64,000 nt of DNA from Azospirillum sp. TSH100 (lineage in GTDB: Bacteria > Pseudomonadota > Alphaproteobacteria > Azospirillales > Azospirillaceae): contig NZ_CP039636.1 in assembly GCF_004923295.1 (NCBI RefSeq), positions 284,001-348,000 on the forward strand, read 5' to 3'. Numbering within the stretch: position 1 is the stretch's first letter; each line of letters starts with the position of its first letter. The translations under genes were made by a program, and so were the position numbers. Positions 1 to 9,331 of the stretch are shown piece after piece. The notes below the pieces were generated by a model. It had not been told where the DNA came from. It saw nothing but the letters and a program-made list of their open reading frames with translations, and did not search any database.

Positions 1-870
<870 letters not shown>

Positions 871-967
871 CCGGCACTCCGTTTCCATGGTCTCCCGCCC
901 AGCCATCCGGCGCGGGACGGCGCGTCCACGGTCCGCAAAATGCGCGACCGCCCGGCGCCTGATGGGT

Positions 968-996
968 AAATGGTTAACGGATTTGTGGCGATCAAG
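968..996 (-). promoter_or_regulatory. Putative sigma-32 heat-shock promoter of clpB
   Basis: Read on the minus strand, CTTGAT (991-996) is followed after 15 bases by AACCATTT (968-975). This resembles the heat-shock consensus CTTGAA-N13-17-CCCCATNT. Transcription would start near 961 and give a leader of about 90 bases before clpB, a classic RpoH target. The match is visible in the sequence; its use is inferred. The rest of the 329-bp gap (871-1199) shows nothing clear except the GGAGG ribosome site of the next gene. Confidence 0.45.
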
Positions 997-1199
997 AGGG
1001 GGAACCGTCCAATCCAGCACTGCATGCGACCAGCCCAAGCTGGGCTGTGACAAGCTTGCGCCTTGCCCGATGCCTGCAGTTTTTGGACGACCGCCAGCCC
1101 CGGCACCATGGCAACACTGGAGCGTGGATGGGCCGCCGGGATCAACCGGCACCGCCGATCGTCCGCAACGACCGGTGATCCCAAAGCGGAGGGTTAGGA

Positions 1200-1931
1200 A
1201 TGTGTCTGTTGTGCGAAACGGCGGGCCTCGGGCTGTCGCGCCGGCATCTGCTCAGGGCCGGCGCGGCGCTTGCCGGAACGGCCGGCGCCCTGACGATGAC
1301 TCCTGCCACTGTTGCGGCCAAGGAGAAGGCGGCGGCGCCATCCCCGCTGTCACCTGACAAGGCCTTGCGGAAACTGACGGCCGGAAATGCGCGTTATGCG
1401 GCAAACACCGCGCGCAACCGGGATTATTCGGTCGGCCGGGCGGCCCGGGCGGCAGCGCAGTTCCCCTTCGCCAGCATCGTCAGCTGCGCCGATTCCCGGG
1501 TCGCTCCCGAAATCCTGTTCGATCAGGGGCCGGGAGAGCTGTTCGTCGTCCGCGTGGCCGGCAATTTCGTCAATGACGACGGGCTCGCCAGCCTGGAATA
1601 TGGCGTGAAGGCGCTGAACATCCCGCTGATCCTGGTGCTGGGCCACACCAATTGCGGCGCCATCGGCGCCACCATCAAGGCTATCCAGGACGGGACACAG
1701 CTTCCCGGCCATCTGCCGCAACTGGTCGACGCGCTGAAGCCCGGCGTCGAAGCCGCGATCGCCCGCAAGCCCGCCGACCTGATGGCGGAAGCGACGGCGG
1801 AGAATGTCCGGCACAATGTCCGCCGCCTCGCCGCGGCCGAACCCCTCATCGCACCGCTGGCGGCCGACGGCCGGGTGAAGATCGTCGGCGGCCTCTACGA
1901 CATCGCCACTGGCAAGGTGGCGCTGCTCTGA
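1200..1931 (+). CDS. Tat-exported beta-class carbonic anhydrase
   Basis: Beta-class carbonic anhydrase, interconverting CO2 and bicarbonate. The 243-residue product opens with a twin-arginine signal (SRRHLLRAG, followed by a hydrophobic stretch and cleavage near residue 40), so the enzyme should act in the periplasm. The zinc site is intact: Cys96 and Asp98/Arg100 in CADSR, then His149 and Cys152 in HTNC. The ATG at 1200 has a strong GGAGG about 8 bases upstream. The gene stands alone on the plus strand. Its last 37 bp overlap the 3' end of the convergent regulator gene. Exported beta-carbonic anhydrases of this size are common in proteobacteria. Confidence 0.93.
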   Translation: MCLLCETAGLGLSRRHLLRAGAALAGTAGALTMTPATVAAKEKAAAPSPLSPDKALRKLTAGNARYAANTARNRDYSVGRAARAAAQFPFASIVSCADSRVAPEILFDQGPGELFVVRVAGNFVNDDGLASLEYGVKALNIPLILVLGHTNCGAIGATIKAIQDGTQLPGHLPQLVDALKPGVEAAIARKPADLMAEATAENVRHNVRRLAAAEPLIAPLAADGRVKIVGGLYDIATGKVALL

Positions 1932-2866
1932 GCCACCGCGGCCGGAAGCGCGCCGGATGGCTGGGAAAGCGGCGGCGGATGCCCACCGTCGCCCGCCCGT
2001 TCCGCCCGGCGCGCCGCCGCCGCGATGCCGTCGATCTGATGGCAGACCCAGCGTTCCAGCAGCTCGATGAAGTGCGGCGTCGGCAGCAATCTGCGACGGC
2101 GTTCGTCCTGGCGGACCAGCCCGCGCAGTTCCATCGCATTGATCAGGTTGCGGATGTGGGACCGCGACACCCCGAGCAGCCCGGCAAGCTCGCTGGCCGA
2201 CGCCTCCACCCAGCCATCACCGGCCCCGTCATCCGTCACGTCTTGCGTCAGGCTGCGCTCTACCAGCGTCAGGGCCAGATAAAGGCCGCTGTCATGCTCG
2301 TCGAGCCATGCCAGTTCGGGAAATCGCAGCAGCGCCCGGTTGCGCGGGTCGAGAAGCACCGCGCATTCGCACAGCACCCGGTCGTAGAAACCGCGGTCGC
2401 GGCGCAGCCTCTCCCCGGCGTCCCCGCCGCCGGCCAGCCGGTGATGGCAGGCGAGATGCAGGGCCAGCCAGTCGCGCAAGCCATCCAGAATGACCGGGCC
2501 GGGCACCAGATAGCGGATGCGCCCGTCGCGCGGATCGCGTTCGCTCTGGACGATGCCGAAGCCGCGCAGCAAGGCGACGAAGGCGGCGGTCTGCCTGGTG
2601 CCGGGCAGACGCTCCTGAAGACGGGTCAGCGTCGGCCGTTCCTCCGGCGTCCGGGCGGTCGCATGCATCAAAACGATCCAGCCGGCGATCTCGCTCGGCG
2701 CCCGCTGGCCGAACAGCTTGATCATCAGCCGCTGGCCGCGCAACGGCGCGACCAGCCCGTCGCAGAAGCCGGCGAGCATGGCCGGAAATTCCGGATGGCG
2801 CCGCATCCATTCCGGTCCCTCTGCCGGCATATGGGCCGGCTCCGAAACAACAGGCCCCAAAACCAT
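1895..2866 (-). CDS. Transcriptional regulator with two winged-helix domains
   Basis: Probable DNA-binding regulator of 323 residues; no named family recognised with certainty. An N-terminal MarR-like winged helix (about 55-150, including TLTRLQERLPGTRQTAAFVALLRGFG) is joined by a linker to a second helix-turn-helix near 225-275 (ASELAGLLGVSRSHIRNLIN). The same two-domain plan and the SRSHIR/SRSHVR recognition-helix motif recur in the protein at 38460-39353. The ATG at 2866 is chosen because GCGGAGG precedes it by about 8 bases; an upstream start at 2995 lacks this. The C-terminal tail after about residue 290 is low-complexity and overlaps the carbonic anhydrase gene end to end. Targets are unknown. 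Confidence 0.75.
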   Translation of the reverse strand: MVLGPVVSEPAHMPAEGPEWMRRHPEFPAMLAGFCDGLVAPLRGQRLMIKLFGQRAPSEIAGWIVLMHATARTPEERPTLTRLQERLPGTRQTAAFVALLRGFGIVQSERDPRDGRIRYLVPGPVILDGLRDWLALHLACHHRLAGGGDAGERLRRDRGFYDRVLCECAVLLDPRNRALLRFPELAWLDEHDSGLYLALTLVERSLTQDVTDDGAGDGWVEASASELAGLLGVSRSHIRNLINAMELRGLVRQDERRRRLLPTPHFIELLERWVCHQIDGIAAAARRAERAGDGGHPPPLSQPSGALPAAVAQSSATLPVAMS

Positions 2867-2961
2867 AGGCTGGCCTCCGCGTCCGGGGTCCGGCTCACCG
2901 CTGGACGAGCCGACGCCACCGCTTCCCTCCCGCCAGTCTAAACCATTTCGCGTACGATCGA

Positions 2962-3017
2962 ATGGGCAACCATAGGCACACGCCCATATTGACACACGAT
3001 CCCCGCCGACTTCTTCA
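2962..3017 (+). promoter_or_regulatory. Promoter and dyad upstream of LysR gene
   Basis: A perfect inverted repeat, ATGGGC (2962-2967) and GCCCAT (2982-2987) with a 14-bp spacer, lies directly before a consensus -35 box TTGACA (2989-2994). The -10 region (about 3012-3018) is weak. The layout suits an autoregulated LysR promoter, or control of the divergent two-wHTH gene, but binding is inferred. Confidence 0.4.
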
Positions 3018-3053
3018 TAGCGCCATGGTATGGATAGCAGGAGGTCCGGCAGG

Positions 3054-3968
3054 ATGGATGTGCGGCAGCTTCGCTATTTCCTGGGCATCGTCGAGCATGG
3101 CTCGATCTCGCGCGCGGCGGATGCGCTGCGGGTGGCGCAGCCGGCGCTCAGCCTGCATCTGAAGCGGCTGGAGGAGGATTTCGGCTGCCAGCTCGTCCTG
3201 CGCACGGCGCGCGGCGTGGTGCCGACGGAAAGCGGCCGGCGGCTGGCGCAGCGGGCGGCGGCGCTGATCGAGCAGATGGACGGGCTGCGCGACGACGTGC
3301 GCGCGGTTGAGGCGGTGCCGGCCGGTCCGGCCATTGTCGGCATCCCGACCTCGCTGGGGCCGGTGCTGACCGTGCCGCTGGCGCTGGCGGTGCGGCGCAC
3401 CCATCCGCAGATCCGGCTGCGGGTGGTGGAGGGACTGTCCGGCCACATGCTGGAATGGGTGCTGTCGGGGCAGCTCGACCTGGCGCTGGTGTTCGGCACC
3501 AAGGAGATGGGCGGGCTGGAAACCCAGCTGGTGGCGCGGGAGAGGCTGCATCTTGTCGGGCCGGCGAACGACCCGCTGCTGCGCGGCCGGACCGCCATTC
3601 CCTTCGCCGAGGCGCTGGCCCTGCCTCTGGTCCTGCCCGGCCGGCCGCACGGCGTGCGCGAGGAGGTGGAGCATGCCGCCCTGCTGGCGCGGGCGGGCGT
3701 CAGCGTGGCGCTGGAGATCGACGCGCTCGAACAGATCAAGGCGCTGGTGGCGGAAGGCTGCGGCTACACCGTGCTGTCCGACCGGGTGGCCCGCCATGGC
3801 GTGGCGGCGGAGCGGCTGACCGGCCTGCCGATCGTCGATCCGCAGATCGACCGGACCATCCTGCTGGCCCATGCCGCCGGCCGGCCGCTGTCGGCCGCCG
3901 CCCGCGCCACCCATGCCATCCTGTCGGAGATCCTGGCCGGCCTGACCCAGGACGGCGGCTGGCGCTGA
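3054..3968 (+). CDS. LysR-family transcriptional regulator
   Basis: LysR-type regulator of 304 residues. The N-terminal winged helix-turn-helix (residues 1-60, QLRYFLGIVEHGSISRAADALRVAQPALSLHLKRLEE) is followed by a substrate-binding domain (about 90-295) that would bind a small-molecule coinducer. The core resembles the Nac/Cbl-like branch, but the assignment is only approximate. The ATG at 3054 has AGGAGG 9 bases upstream, which decides against the longer frame from 3030. The neighbours are a divergent two-wHTH regulator and, 183 bp downstream, an antiporter gene, so the target is not obvious. An inverted repeat and a TTGACA box lie just upstream. Confidence 0.88.
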   Translation: MDVRQLRYFLGIVEHGSISRAADALRVAQPALSLHLKRLEEDFGCQLVLRTARGVVPTESGRRLAQRAAALIEQMDGLRDDVRAVEAVPAGPAIVGIPTSLGPVLTVPLALAVRRTHPQIRLRVVEGLSGHMLEWVLSGQLDLALVFGTKEMGGLETQLVARERLHLVGPANDPLLRGRTAIPFAEALALPLVLPGRPHGVREEVEHAALLARAGVSVALEIDALEQIKALVAEGCGYTVLSDRVARHGVAAERLTGLPIVDPQIDRTILLAHAAGRPLSAAARATHAILSEILAGLTQDGGWR

Positions 3969-4151
3969 CGGCCGGGCAGAGGGCGACCAGAACAGGTGGG
4001 GCCGCGATACGGGGAGCGGAATAGTCCCCGGCTCGCGAAGCATGCATCGCTGCGGACCATTTTTGCCGCAGGACCGTCCGGTCCGCGGTCTTGCTCCCGC
4101 CACAGTGCGGCGATACCGTGCAGCCCACGCCGCAGCCGTCCCCGTGGAAAC

Positions 4152-6668
4152 ATGCACGACATCGTCATTCAAGTCCTCGGCGTTGCCGGGCTTCTCGCCC
4201 TCGTCAGTTTCCTGCCGCCGCTGGCCGCCCGCTTCCAGGTGCCCTACACGGTGCTGCTGGCCGGCGTCGGCGTGGCGCTGGGCGCGGTGATCCAGACCTT
4301 CGCCGGCACGCCGGGCACCGGACCGTTCCACGACTTCCTGGCATCGCTGGCGGAGCTGGACGTCTCGTCCGACGTGCTGCTGCACATCTTCCTGCCGATC
4401 CTGCTGTTCGAAACCGCGCTGGCGGTCGACGTGCGGAGGCTGTTCGACGATCTCGGGCCGATCCTGCTGATGGCGGTGGTGGCGGTGTTCGTCTGCACCT
4501 TCGCCGTCGGCTATGCGGTCAACCTGTTCACGCCGATGCCGCTGGTCGCCTGCCTGCTGCTGGGCGCCATCGTCGCCTCCACCGACCCGGCGGCGGTGAT
4601 CGGCATCTTCCGCGACCTGGGCGCGCCGCGGCGCCTGACCACGCTGGTCGAAGGCGAAAGCCTGCTGAACGACGCCGCCGCCATCGCGCTGTTCACCCTG
4701 CTGCTGGACATGCTGACGCGCACCTCCCATGGCGGGGCGGGTGCGGCGGCGCTGGACTTCCTGCGCGACTTCTCCGGCGGCGTCGTCACCGGCTATGTCT
4801 GCGGCCGCATCGTCTGCATGCTGGTGGAGCCGGTGCGCAACCAGCCGATGGCGGAGATCACGCTGACGGTGGCTTTGGCCTATCTGTCCTATGTGCTGGC
4901 CGACCATTATGTCGGCGCATCGGGCGTGGTGGCGGTGGTGACCTCGGCGCTGGTCATCGGATCGGTGGGGCGCACCCGCATCTCCCCCGCCACCTGGGGC
5001 GCCATGGAGCATGTCTGGCAGCAGTTGGGCTTCTGGGCCAACTCCATGATCTTCCTGCTGACCGCCATCCTGGTGCCGCGCCTGATGGCCGACGCCGGCT
5101 GGGCGGAGGTCGGGCTGGTGCTGGTCGTGGTGCTCGCCGCCTTCGCCGCGCGGGCGGTGGTGCTGTTCGGGCTGCTGCCGGTGCTGTCCTGGGCCGGGCT
5201 GGCGCAGAAGGTCAGCAACTCCTACAAGTCGGTGATGCTGTGGGGCGGCATGCGCGGGGCGGTGTCGCTGACGCTGGCCCTGGCGGTGACCGAGAATTTC
5301 CGCGTTCCCGACAAGCTCCAGAGCTTCATCGCGGTGATGGTCACCGGCTTCGTCTTCGTCACCCTGTTCGTCAACGGCACCACGCTGCGCTGGCTGATCC
5401 GCGTGTTGCGGCTGGACGAGCTGACGCCGGTGGAACGCGCCATGCGCAACCGCGCGCTGGCCCTGTCCACCGACAGCATCCGCGACCGCGTCTCCGCCGT
5501 CGCCAAGACCTATGAGGTCGATGGCGCCGTCAAGGACGTGATGATCGCCCGCTACGAGGAACGGCTGAAGAAGATCGACCGCGACAGCCAGGAGGAGGCC
5601 CAGCTGAGCGGCGAGGACCGCGTCACCATCGGCCTCGTCATCCTGGTGAACCGCGAGGAAGAACTCTATTACGCGCATTTCTCCGAAGGGGTGGTGTCGC
5701 GCGCGGTGATGGAGATGCTGTCCGGCCGCAGCGGGCGCCTGCTCGACGCGGTCAAGAGCCAGGGCCGCAACGGCTATCGCGCCTTCGAGGAGCCGTTCAT
5801 CGCCTTCTCCCCCTGGATGCGGGCGGCCAGCTGGCTCCAGCGCCGTTTCGGCATCCACCGGCCGCTGGCCCGGCGCCTGTCGATGCGGTTCGAGGTGCTG
5901 GTGGCGGTGCGCACCGTGCTGCGCGAGCTGCTGGCCTTCACCCGCGACCGGCTGGCCCGCGTGCTGGGCCAGGAGGTGGCGTTCGAGCTGGAGGGCATGC
6001 TGGTCGGCCGGCTGGGCATCGTCGAGCAGGCGCTGTCCGCCCTGAAGCTGCAATATCCGGACTATGCGGTGGTTCTGCAAAGCCGGTACGTCGGCCGCGC
6101 CGCCCTGCGGCTGGAGCATGCCGAATACCGCGCCATGCACGCCGAATCGATCATCAGCCAGGAGGTGCTGACCGACCTGGAACGCGATCTGGAACAGCGG
6201 CGCCGGGCACTGGAACGGCTGCCGAAGCTGGATGTCCGCTTCGACGTGGCGGAGCTGGTGCGCCGGGTGCCGCTGTTCGCCGGCCTGCCGTCGGAGCGGG
6301 TGGCGACCATCGCCACGCTGCTGCGCGCCCAGCTGGCGCTGCCGGGCGAGACCATCGTGCGCAAGGGCGACCGCGGCGACGCCATGTTCTTCATCGCGTC
6401 GGGTGCGGTCGAGGTGCTGGTGCCGATGCTGGCGGAGCCGGTGAAGCTCGGCACCGGCGACTTCTTCGGCGAGATGGCGCTCCTGTCCCGCCAGCGGCGC
6501 AATGCAGACGTGCGGGCGCTGGGCTATTGCCAATTGCTGGTGTTGGATGAGAAGGATTTCCGCCGGCTGGTGCAGAAGGACGCGGATTTGCAGTCCCACA
6601 TCCAGGCGGTCGCCGAAGCGCGCCGCCAGCCGACCAAGTCGTCTCCGGCCGTTCCGGCGGTGAGCTGA
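4152..6668 (+). CDS. CPA1-type Na+/H+ antiporter with C-terminal cNMP-binding domain
   Basis: Cation:proton antiporter of the CPA1/NhaP type, 838 residues, in the inner membrane. About a dozen membrane segments fill residues 1-420, with the ion-binding STDPAAV motif (near 141-147) and ESLLNDAAAI nearby. A long charged cytoplasmic region follows (430-690). It ends in a cyclic-nucleotide/CRP-like domain (about 700-815, with GDFFGEMALL in the phosphate-binding-cassette position). Fusion of exchanger and CNBD suggests gating by cAMP, c-di-AMP or another nucleotide; the ligand is not predictable here. The start at 4152 (MHDIVIQVLG) begins just before the first membrane helix; the longer frame from 3996 adds an unlikely Arg/Ser-rich leader. 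Its GGAAA ribosome site is weak. Confidence 0.88.
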   Translation: MHDIVIQVLGVAGLLALVSFLPPLAARFQVPYTVLLAGVGVALGAVIQTFAGTPGTGPFHDFLASLAELDVSSDVLLHIFLPILLFETALAVDVRRLFDDLGPILLMAVVAVFVCTFAVGYAVNLFTPMPLVACLLLGAIVASTDPAAVIGIFRDLGAPRRLTTLVEGESLLNDAAAIALFTLLLDMLTRTSHGGAGAAALDFLRDFSGGVVTGYVCGRIVCMLVEPVRNQPMAEITLTVALAYLSYVLADHYVGASGVVAVVTSALVIGSVGRTRISPATWGAMEHVWQQLGFWANSMIFLLTAILVPRLMADAGWAEVGLVLVVVLAAFAARAVVLFGLLPVLSWAGLAQKVSNSYKSVMLWGGMRGAVSLTLALAVTENFRVPDKLQSFIAVMVTGFVFVTLFVNGTTLRWLIRVLRLDELTPVERAMRNRALALSTDSIRDRVSAVAKTYEVDGAVKDVMIARYEERLKKIDRDSQEEAQLSGEDRVTIGLVILVNREEELYYAHFSEGVVSRAVMEMLSGRSGRLLDAVKSQGRNGYRAFEEPFIAFSPWMRAASWLQRRFGIHRPLARRLSMRFEVLVAVRTVLRELLAFTRDRLARVLGQEVAFELEGMLVGRLGIVEQALSALKLQYPDYAVVLQSRYVGRAALRLEHAEYRAMHAESIISQEVLTDLERDLEQRRRALERLPKLDVRFDVAELVRRVPLFAGLPSERVATIATLLRAQLALPGETIVRKGDRGDAMFFIASGAVEVLVPMLAEPVKLGTGDFFGEMALLSRQRRNADVRALGYCQLLVLDEKDFRRLVQKDADLQSHIQAVAEARRQPTKSSPAVPAVS

Positions 6669-6692
6669 CCGGACGGGGAAGGGACTTAAAAA

Positions 6693-7574
6693 ATGAGCGG
6701 GACCGCGACGGGCGGCCAGCCCTGGCTGCGCCTGATGCCGGGCCTTTTCGTGCTGCTGTGGAGCACCGGCTTCATCGGCGCGAAATACGGCCTGCCCTAT
6801 GTGGAGCCGCTGACATTCCTGCTGATCCGGCTGGGGCTGGTCGCCGTGGTGCTCGCGCTGGTGGCGCTGGCGAGCCGGGCTCCCTGGCCCCGGGACTGGG
6901 CGACCGCCGGGCGGATCGCGCTGGCCGGGCTGCTGGTGCACGGCGTCTATCTCAGCGGCGTCTTCCTCGCCATCGCCCATGGGCTGCCGGCCGGCGTCAC
7001 CGCGCTGATCGTCGGCATCCAGCCGCTGCTGACCGCCGCCCTGTCCGGCCCGCTGCTGGGCGAACGGGTGACCGGCCGGCAATGGGTGGGGCTGCTGCTG
7101 GGCCTTGCCGGCGTCGGGCTGGTGGTGCGCGAGAAGCTGTCGGTCGACGCCGAGCACCTGATCGGCATCGGCTATGCCGTCGCGGCGCTGGTCGGCATCA
7201 CGCTGGGCACGCTGTACCAGAAGCGCCATGGCGGTGGCATGGATCTGCGCAGCGGCACCGCCATCCAATATGCCGCCACCGCGGTCGCCCTGGGGATCGC
7301 CGCTCCGCTGACAGAGACGATGCAGGTGCAATGGACGGGAGAGTTCGTCTTCGCCCTGCTGTGGCTCTGCTTCGTGCTGTCGGTCGGCGCCATCTTCCTG
7401 CTGTTCGCCCTGATCCGCCGCGGTGCGGCGGCCAAGGTCGCCAGCCTGTTCTACCTGACCCCGCCGGTGACGGCCCTGGTCGCCTGGATGCTGTTCGGCG
7501 AGAAGCTGGGCATCGCCGCACTGGCCGGCATGGCGGTGGCGGTCTGCGGCGTGGCGCTGGTCAACCGGAAGTGA
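6693..7574 (+). CDS. EamA/DMT-family inner-membrane exporter
   Basis: Drug/metabolite transporter superfamily protein, 293 residues, with ten predicted membrane helices arranged as two EamA repeats (about 10-140 and 150-292). The hallmark GVTALIVGIQPLLTA segment is near residues 104-118, and LFYLTPPVTALVAW near 250-263 is its counterpart in the second repeat. Such proteins usually export amino acids or other small metabolites; the substrate cannot be read from sequence. The ATG at 6693 follows AAGGGA by about 8 bases, and the gene starts 24 bp after the antiporter, so the two may be cotranscribed. The 3' end faces the MBL-fold gene across a strong hairpin. Confidence 0.88.
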   Translation: MSGTATGGQPWLRLMPGLFVLLWSTGFIGAKYGLPYVEPLTFLLIRLGLVAVVLALVALASRAPWPRDWATAGRIALAGLLVHGVYLSGVFLAIAHGLPAGVTALIVGIQPLLTAALSGPLLGERVTGRQWVGLLLGLAGVGLVVREKLSVDAEHLIGIGYAVAALVGITLGTLYQKRHGGGMDLRSGTAIQYAATAVALGIAAPLTETMQVQWTGEFVFALLWLCFVLSVGAIFLLFALIRRGAAAKVASLFYLTPPVTALVAWMLFGEKLGIAALAGMAVAVCGVALVNRK

Positions 7575-7583
7575 GGCCGGAGA

Positions 7584-7605
7584 ACGTGGGGCGTCAGCCC
7601 CACGT
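7584..7605. terminator. Hairpin between convergent EamA and MBL genes
   Basis: A perfect 9-bp stem, ACGTGGGGC (7584-7592) and GCCCCACGT (7597-7605), with a 4-base loop. It covers the stop codon of the minus-strand MBL gene and follows the EamA stop by about 10 bases. It has no T-tract on either side, so it may work bidirectionally as a weak terminator or only as a 3' end stabiliser. Confidence 0.4.
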
Positions 7606-8508
7606 CATCTCGCCCAGCGCCACCTTGGCGCCGATGTCGAGCGCGATGCCCATCCCGGCGTCGGGATAGCGCCGCGTCATCGCGGCGATCAGCTCGGCGC
7701 TGGTCTTCGCCTTGGCAAGCTCCTCCTCGAAGGCCAGCAGATAGGCCCTGGTGTGGGCGATCGCGGCGGCATCGGGCGTGGCGCCTGGCGCGGCGTGACC
7801 GGCGACCACCACCGCCGGATTGCGGACGGCCATGGCGTCGAGCGCCTTCACCCAGGCGGCCCGTGCCTCCGCCGTCGGGGTGTCGGCGGTCCAGACATGC
7901 AGGCCGGAGAACACCAGCACCCCGCCGAAGACGGCCTGCAGCGACGGCACCCACAGGTGGCGGCGGTTCGGCAGCCCCTGGGCGTCGACGATCTCGATGG
8001 TCCGGCCCTCCAGCGTCAGGGCGGCGCCGTCGAACGGCTGCGGCATCACCACCTCGGCCAGGGTCTGCGGACCGTTCTCCTTCAGCTTCGGCCCCCAGAC
8101 CGCCAGCTTCTTGCCGACATTGTCCTTGATCGCCGCGACGGTGGCGGAGGCGGCGATAACGCGGGCCTTGGGGAAGGCAGCCTTCACCGGACCCAGGCCG
8201 AAATAGTAATCGGGATCGCTCTGGCTGACATAGATGGTGGTCAGCGTCTTGCCGGTGGCCCTGATGGCCTCGGCGAGCGCCTTGCCGTCGGACAGGGTGA
8301 AGCCGCCGTCGATCAGGATCGCCTCGCGGCTGCCGGACAGCAGGACCGGTGCCCGGAAGAAGCCGCCCTCGCCGGCCGGAAAGGCCCGCCAGCTCAGCGG
8401 AGCAGCCGCGGCGGCAAGCGCGCCGGCCGGGGTCAGGAGTGTCGCGGCGCCCGCCATCATGGAGGCGTGCAAAGCGGTGGCAAGGAGATCCCTGCGCGTC
8501 ATCATCAT
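7594..8508 (-). CDS. Exported MBL-fold protein with degenerate metal motif
   Basis: Metallo-beta-lactamase-fold protein of 304 residues with a Tat-like signal (MTRRDLLATAL, cleavage near 35). The fold is recognisable: AILIDGGFTLSDG near 63-75, then YFGLGPVKAAFP, and a late VVVAGHAAPG. The usual zinc motif HxHxDH is changed: at the aligned positions the protein has Gln96, Asp98, Asp100 and Tyr101 in SQSDPDYYFG. Only the Asp is kept, so classical dinuclear zinc hydrolysis is doubtful. The start is a run of three ATG codons (8508, 8505, 8502) after GAAGGG. It lies 41 bp downstream of the DsbA-like gene on the same strand, so the two probably form an operon opposite the LysR gene at 9332. Confidence 0.82.
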   Translation of the reverse strand: MMMTRRDLLATALHASMMAGAATLLTPAGALAAAAAPLSWRAFPAGEGGFFRAPVLLSGSREAILIDGGFTLSDGKALAEAIRATGKTLTTIYVSQSDPDYYFGLGPVKAAFPKARVIAASATVAAIKDNVGKKLAVWGPKLKENGPQTLAEVVMPQPFDGAALTLEGRTIEIVDAQGLPNRRHLWVPSLQAVFGGVLVFSGLHVWTADTPTAEARAAWVKALDAMAVRNPAVVVAGHAAPGATPDAAAIAHTRAYLLAFEEELAKAKTSAELIAAMTRRYPDAGMGIALDIGAKVALGEMTWG

Positions 8509-8549
8509 CGATGCCCTTCGTCTGGTTTGGCGGTCGTGTGGGTTCGCGG

Positions 8550-9194
8550 TCAGGCGGCGCTTAGAACCGCCGCCAGCCTGCCGGGTTTGGCAAAGAGGAT
8601 TTCGGAGTTGAGCTTGCGCCGGTGCGAACCGTCGTCGAACAGCAGGGTGGGCACGCCGTTGGCGCGGTAGGCGGCCATCAGCTGCCGTCCACGCTCCACC
8701 CGCCCGGCATCGGCGACGGTCAGTTCCTCCGCCCCCTCGGCAAGCAGCGACGCGGCGACGTCGAGCCCCAGGCCGGCCAGCACATGGGCCAGCACCGCCG
8801 GCGCCGTGATGTCGCGCCCGTCGGCATAGCGCGCCGACTGGATGGCGGCGAGCGCGGCGAACTCCCGCTCCGGCGCGGTCAGCGCCACCGCGGTCAGCGC
8901 CAGCGTCGCCGGACCGCTGTCGAGCCTCTGGCGCCGGTCGGCGAGAACGCCGGTGCGATACCGCTCGCTGAAGACCTGCCCGGTCAGGGCATGGATGCGC
9001 TGATCGGCCGCCCAGGCATGCGCGGCGAAGCCCTCGTCCAGCGGCCGGGCGCCGGCACCGGAGAACAGGCCGGTGGGCAGCAGCTCCAGCGCGAGATCCC
9101 CGATCTCCCGCAGCGTGGCGATCGCCGGGGAGGCGCCATAACACCAGCCGCAGAGCGGGTCGAACAGATAGGTGACGGTCCTGGTCCGGCTCAT
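8550..9194 (-). CDS. DsbA-family thiol oxidoreductase (cytoplasmic type)
   Basis: DsbA-like thioredoxin-fold protein, 214 residues, without a signal peptide. The redox site Cys15-Gly-Trp-Cys18 sits in FDPLCGWCYG at the first beta-alpha turn, and the cis-proline loop is NGVPTLLF near 187-194. Such proteins act as disulfide reductases/isomerases or glutathione-dependent enzymes in the cytoplasm. It is the first gene of a probable two-gene unit with the MBL-fold protein and is divergent from a LysR gene 137 bp away, which suggests LysR control. No good ribosome site was seen before the ATG at 9194. Confidence 0.85.
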   Translation of the reverse strand: MSRTRTVTYLFDPLCGWCYGASPAIATLREIGDLALELLPTGLFSGAGARPLDEGFAAHAWAADQRIHALTGQVFSERYRTGVLADRRQRLDSGPATLALTAVALTAPEREFAALAAIQSARYADGRDITAPAVLAHVLAGLGLDVAASLLAEGAEELTVADAGRVERGRQLMAAYRANGVPTLLFDDGSHRRKLNSEILFAKPGRLAAVLSAA

Positions 9195-9275
9195 GATCGC
9201 ATCCGTGGCTGGCGATGGCGTGATGCTGCGACCTTAACCGCTGCCGATTGTGCTGTGTAGCAGGCATAAAACCGA

Positions 9276-9286
9276 CATATCGTATG
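9276..9286. promoter_or_regulatory. Small dyad in LysR/DsbA-like divergent region
   Basis: CATA-TCG-TATG forms a short inverted repeat in the 137-bp region between the divergent dsbA-like and lysR genes. It could be part of a LysR operator, but the arms are only 4 bp and no clean T-N11-A box was found. Four bases downstream is TTGACA (9290-9295) without a matching -10 box. Confidence 0.25.
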
Positions 9287-9331
9287 CCATTGACAAACAA
9301 TCAGCGCATTCCCTCGCCAGGAACGGCAGTC

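Noticed and set aside
3015-7331. A 1438-codon open frame on the minus strand opposite the LysR, antiporter and EamA genes
   Set aside because: Its product is rich in His, Gln, Arg and Gly with no domain, as expected from the antisense of GC-rich coding DNA. The plus-strand proteins are clearly real.
8509-9300. Extension of the MBL-fold frame across the DsbA-like gene
   Set aside because: The extension is Arg-rich shadow sequence; the ATG run at 8502-8508 with GAAGGG and a signal peptide marks the true start.
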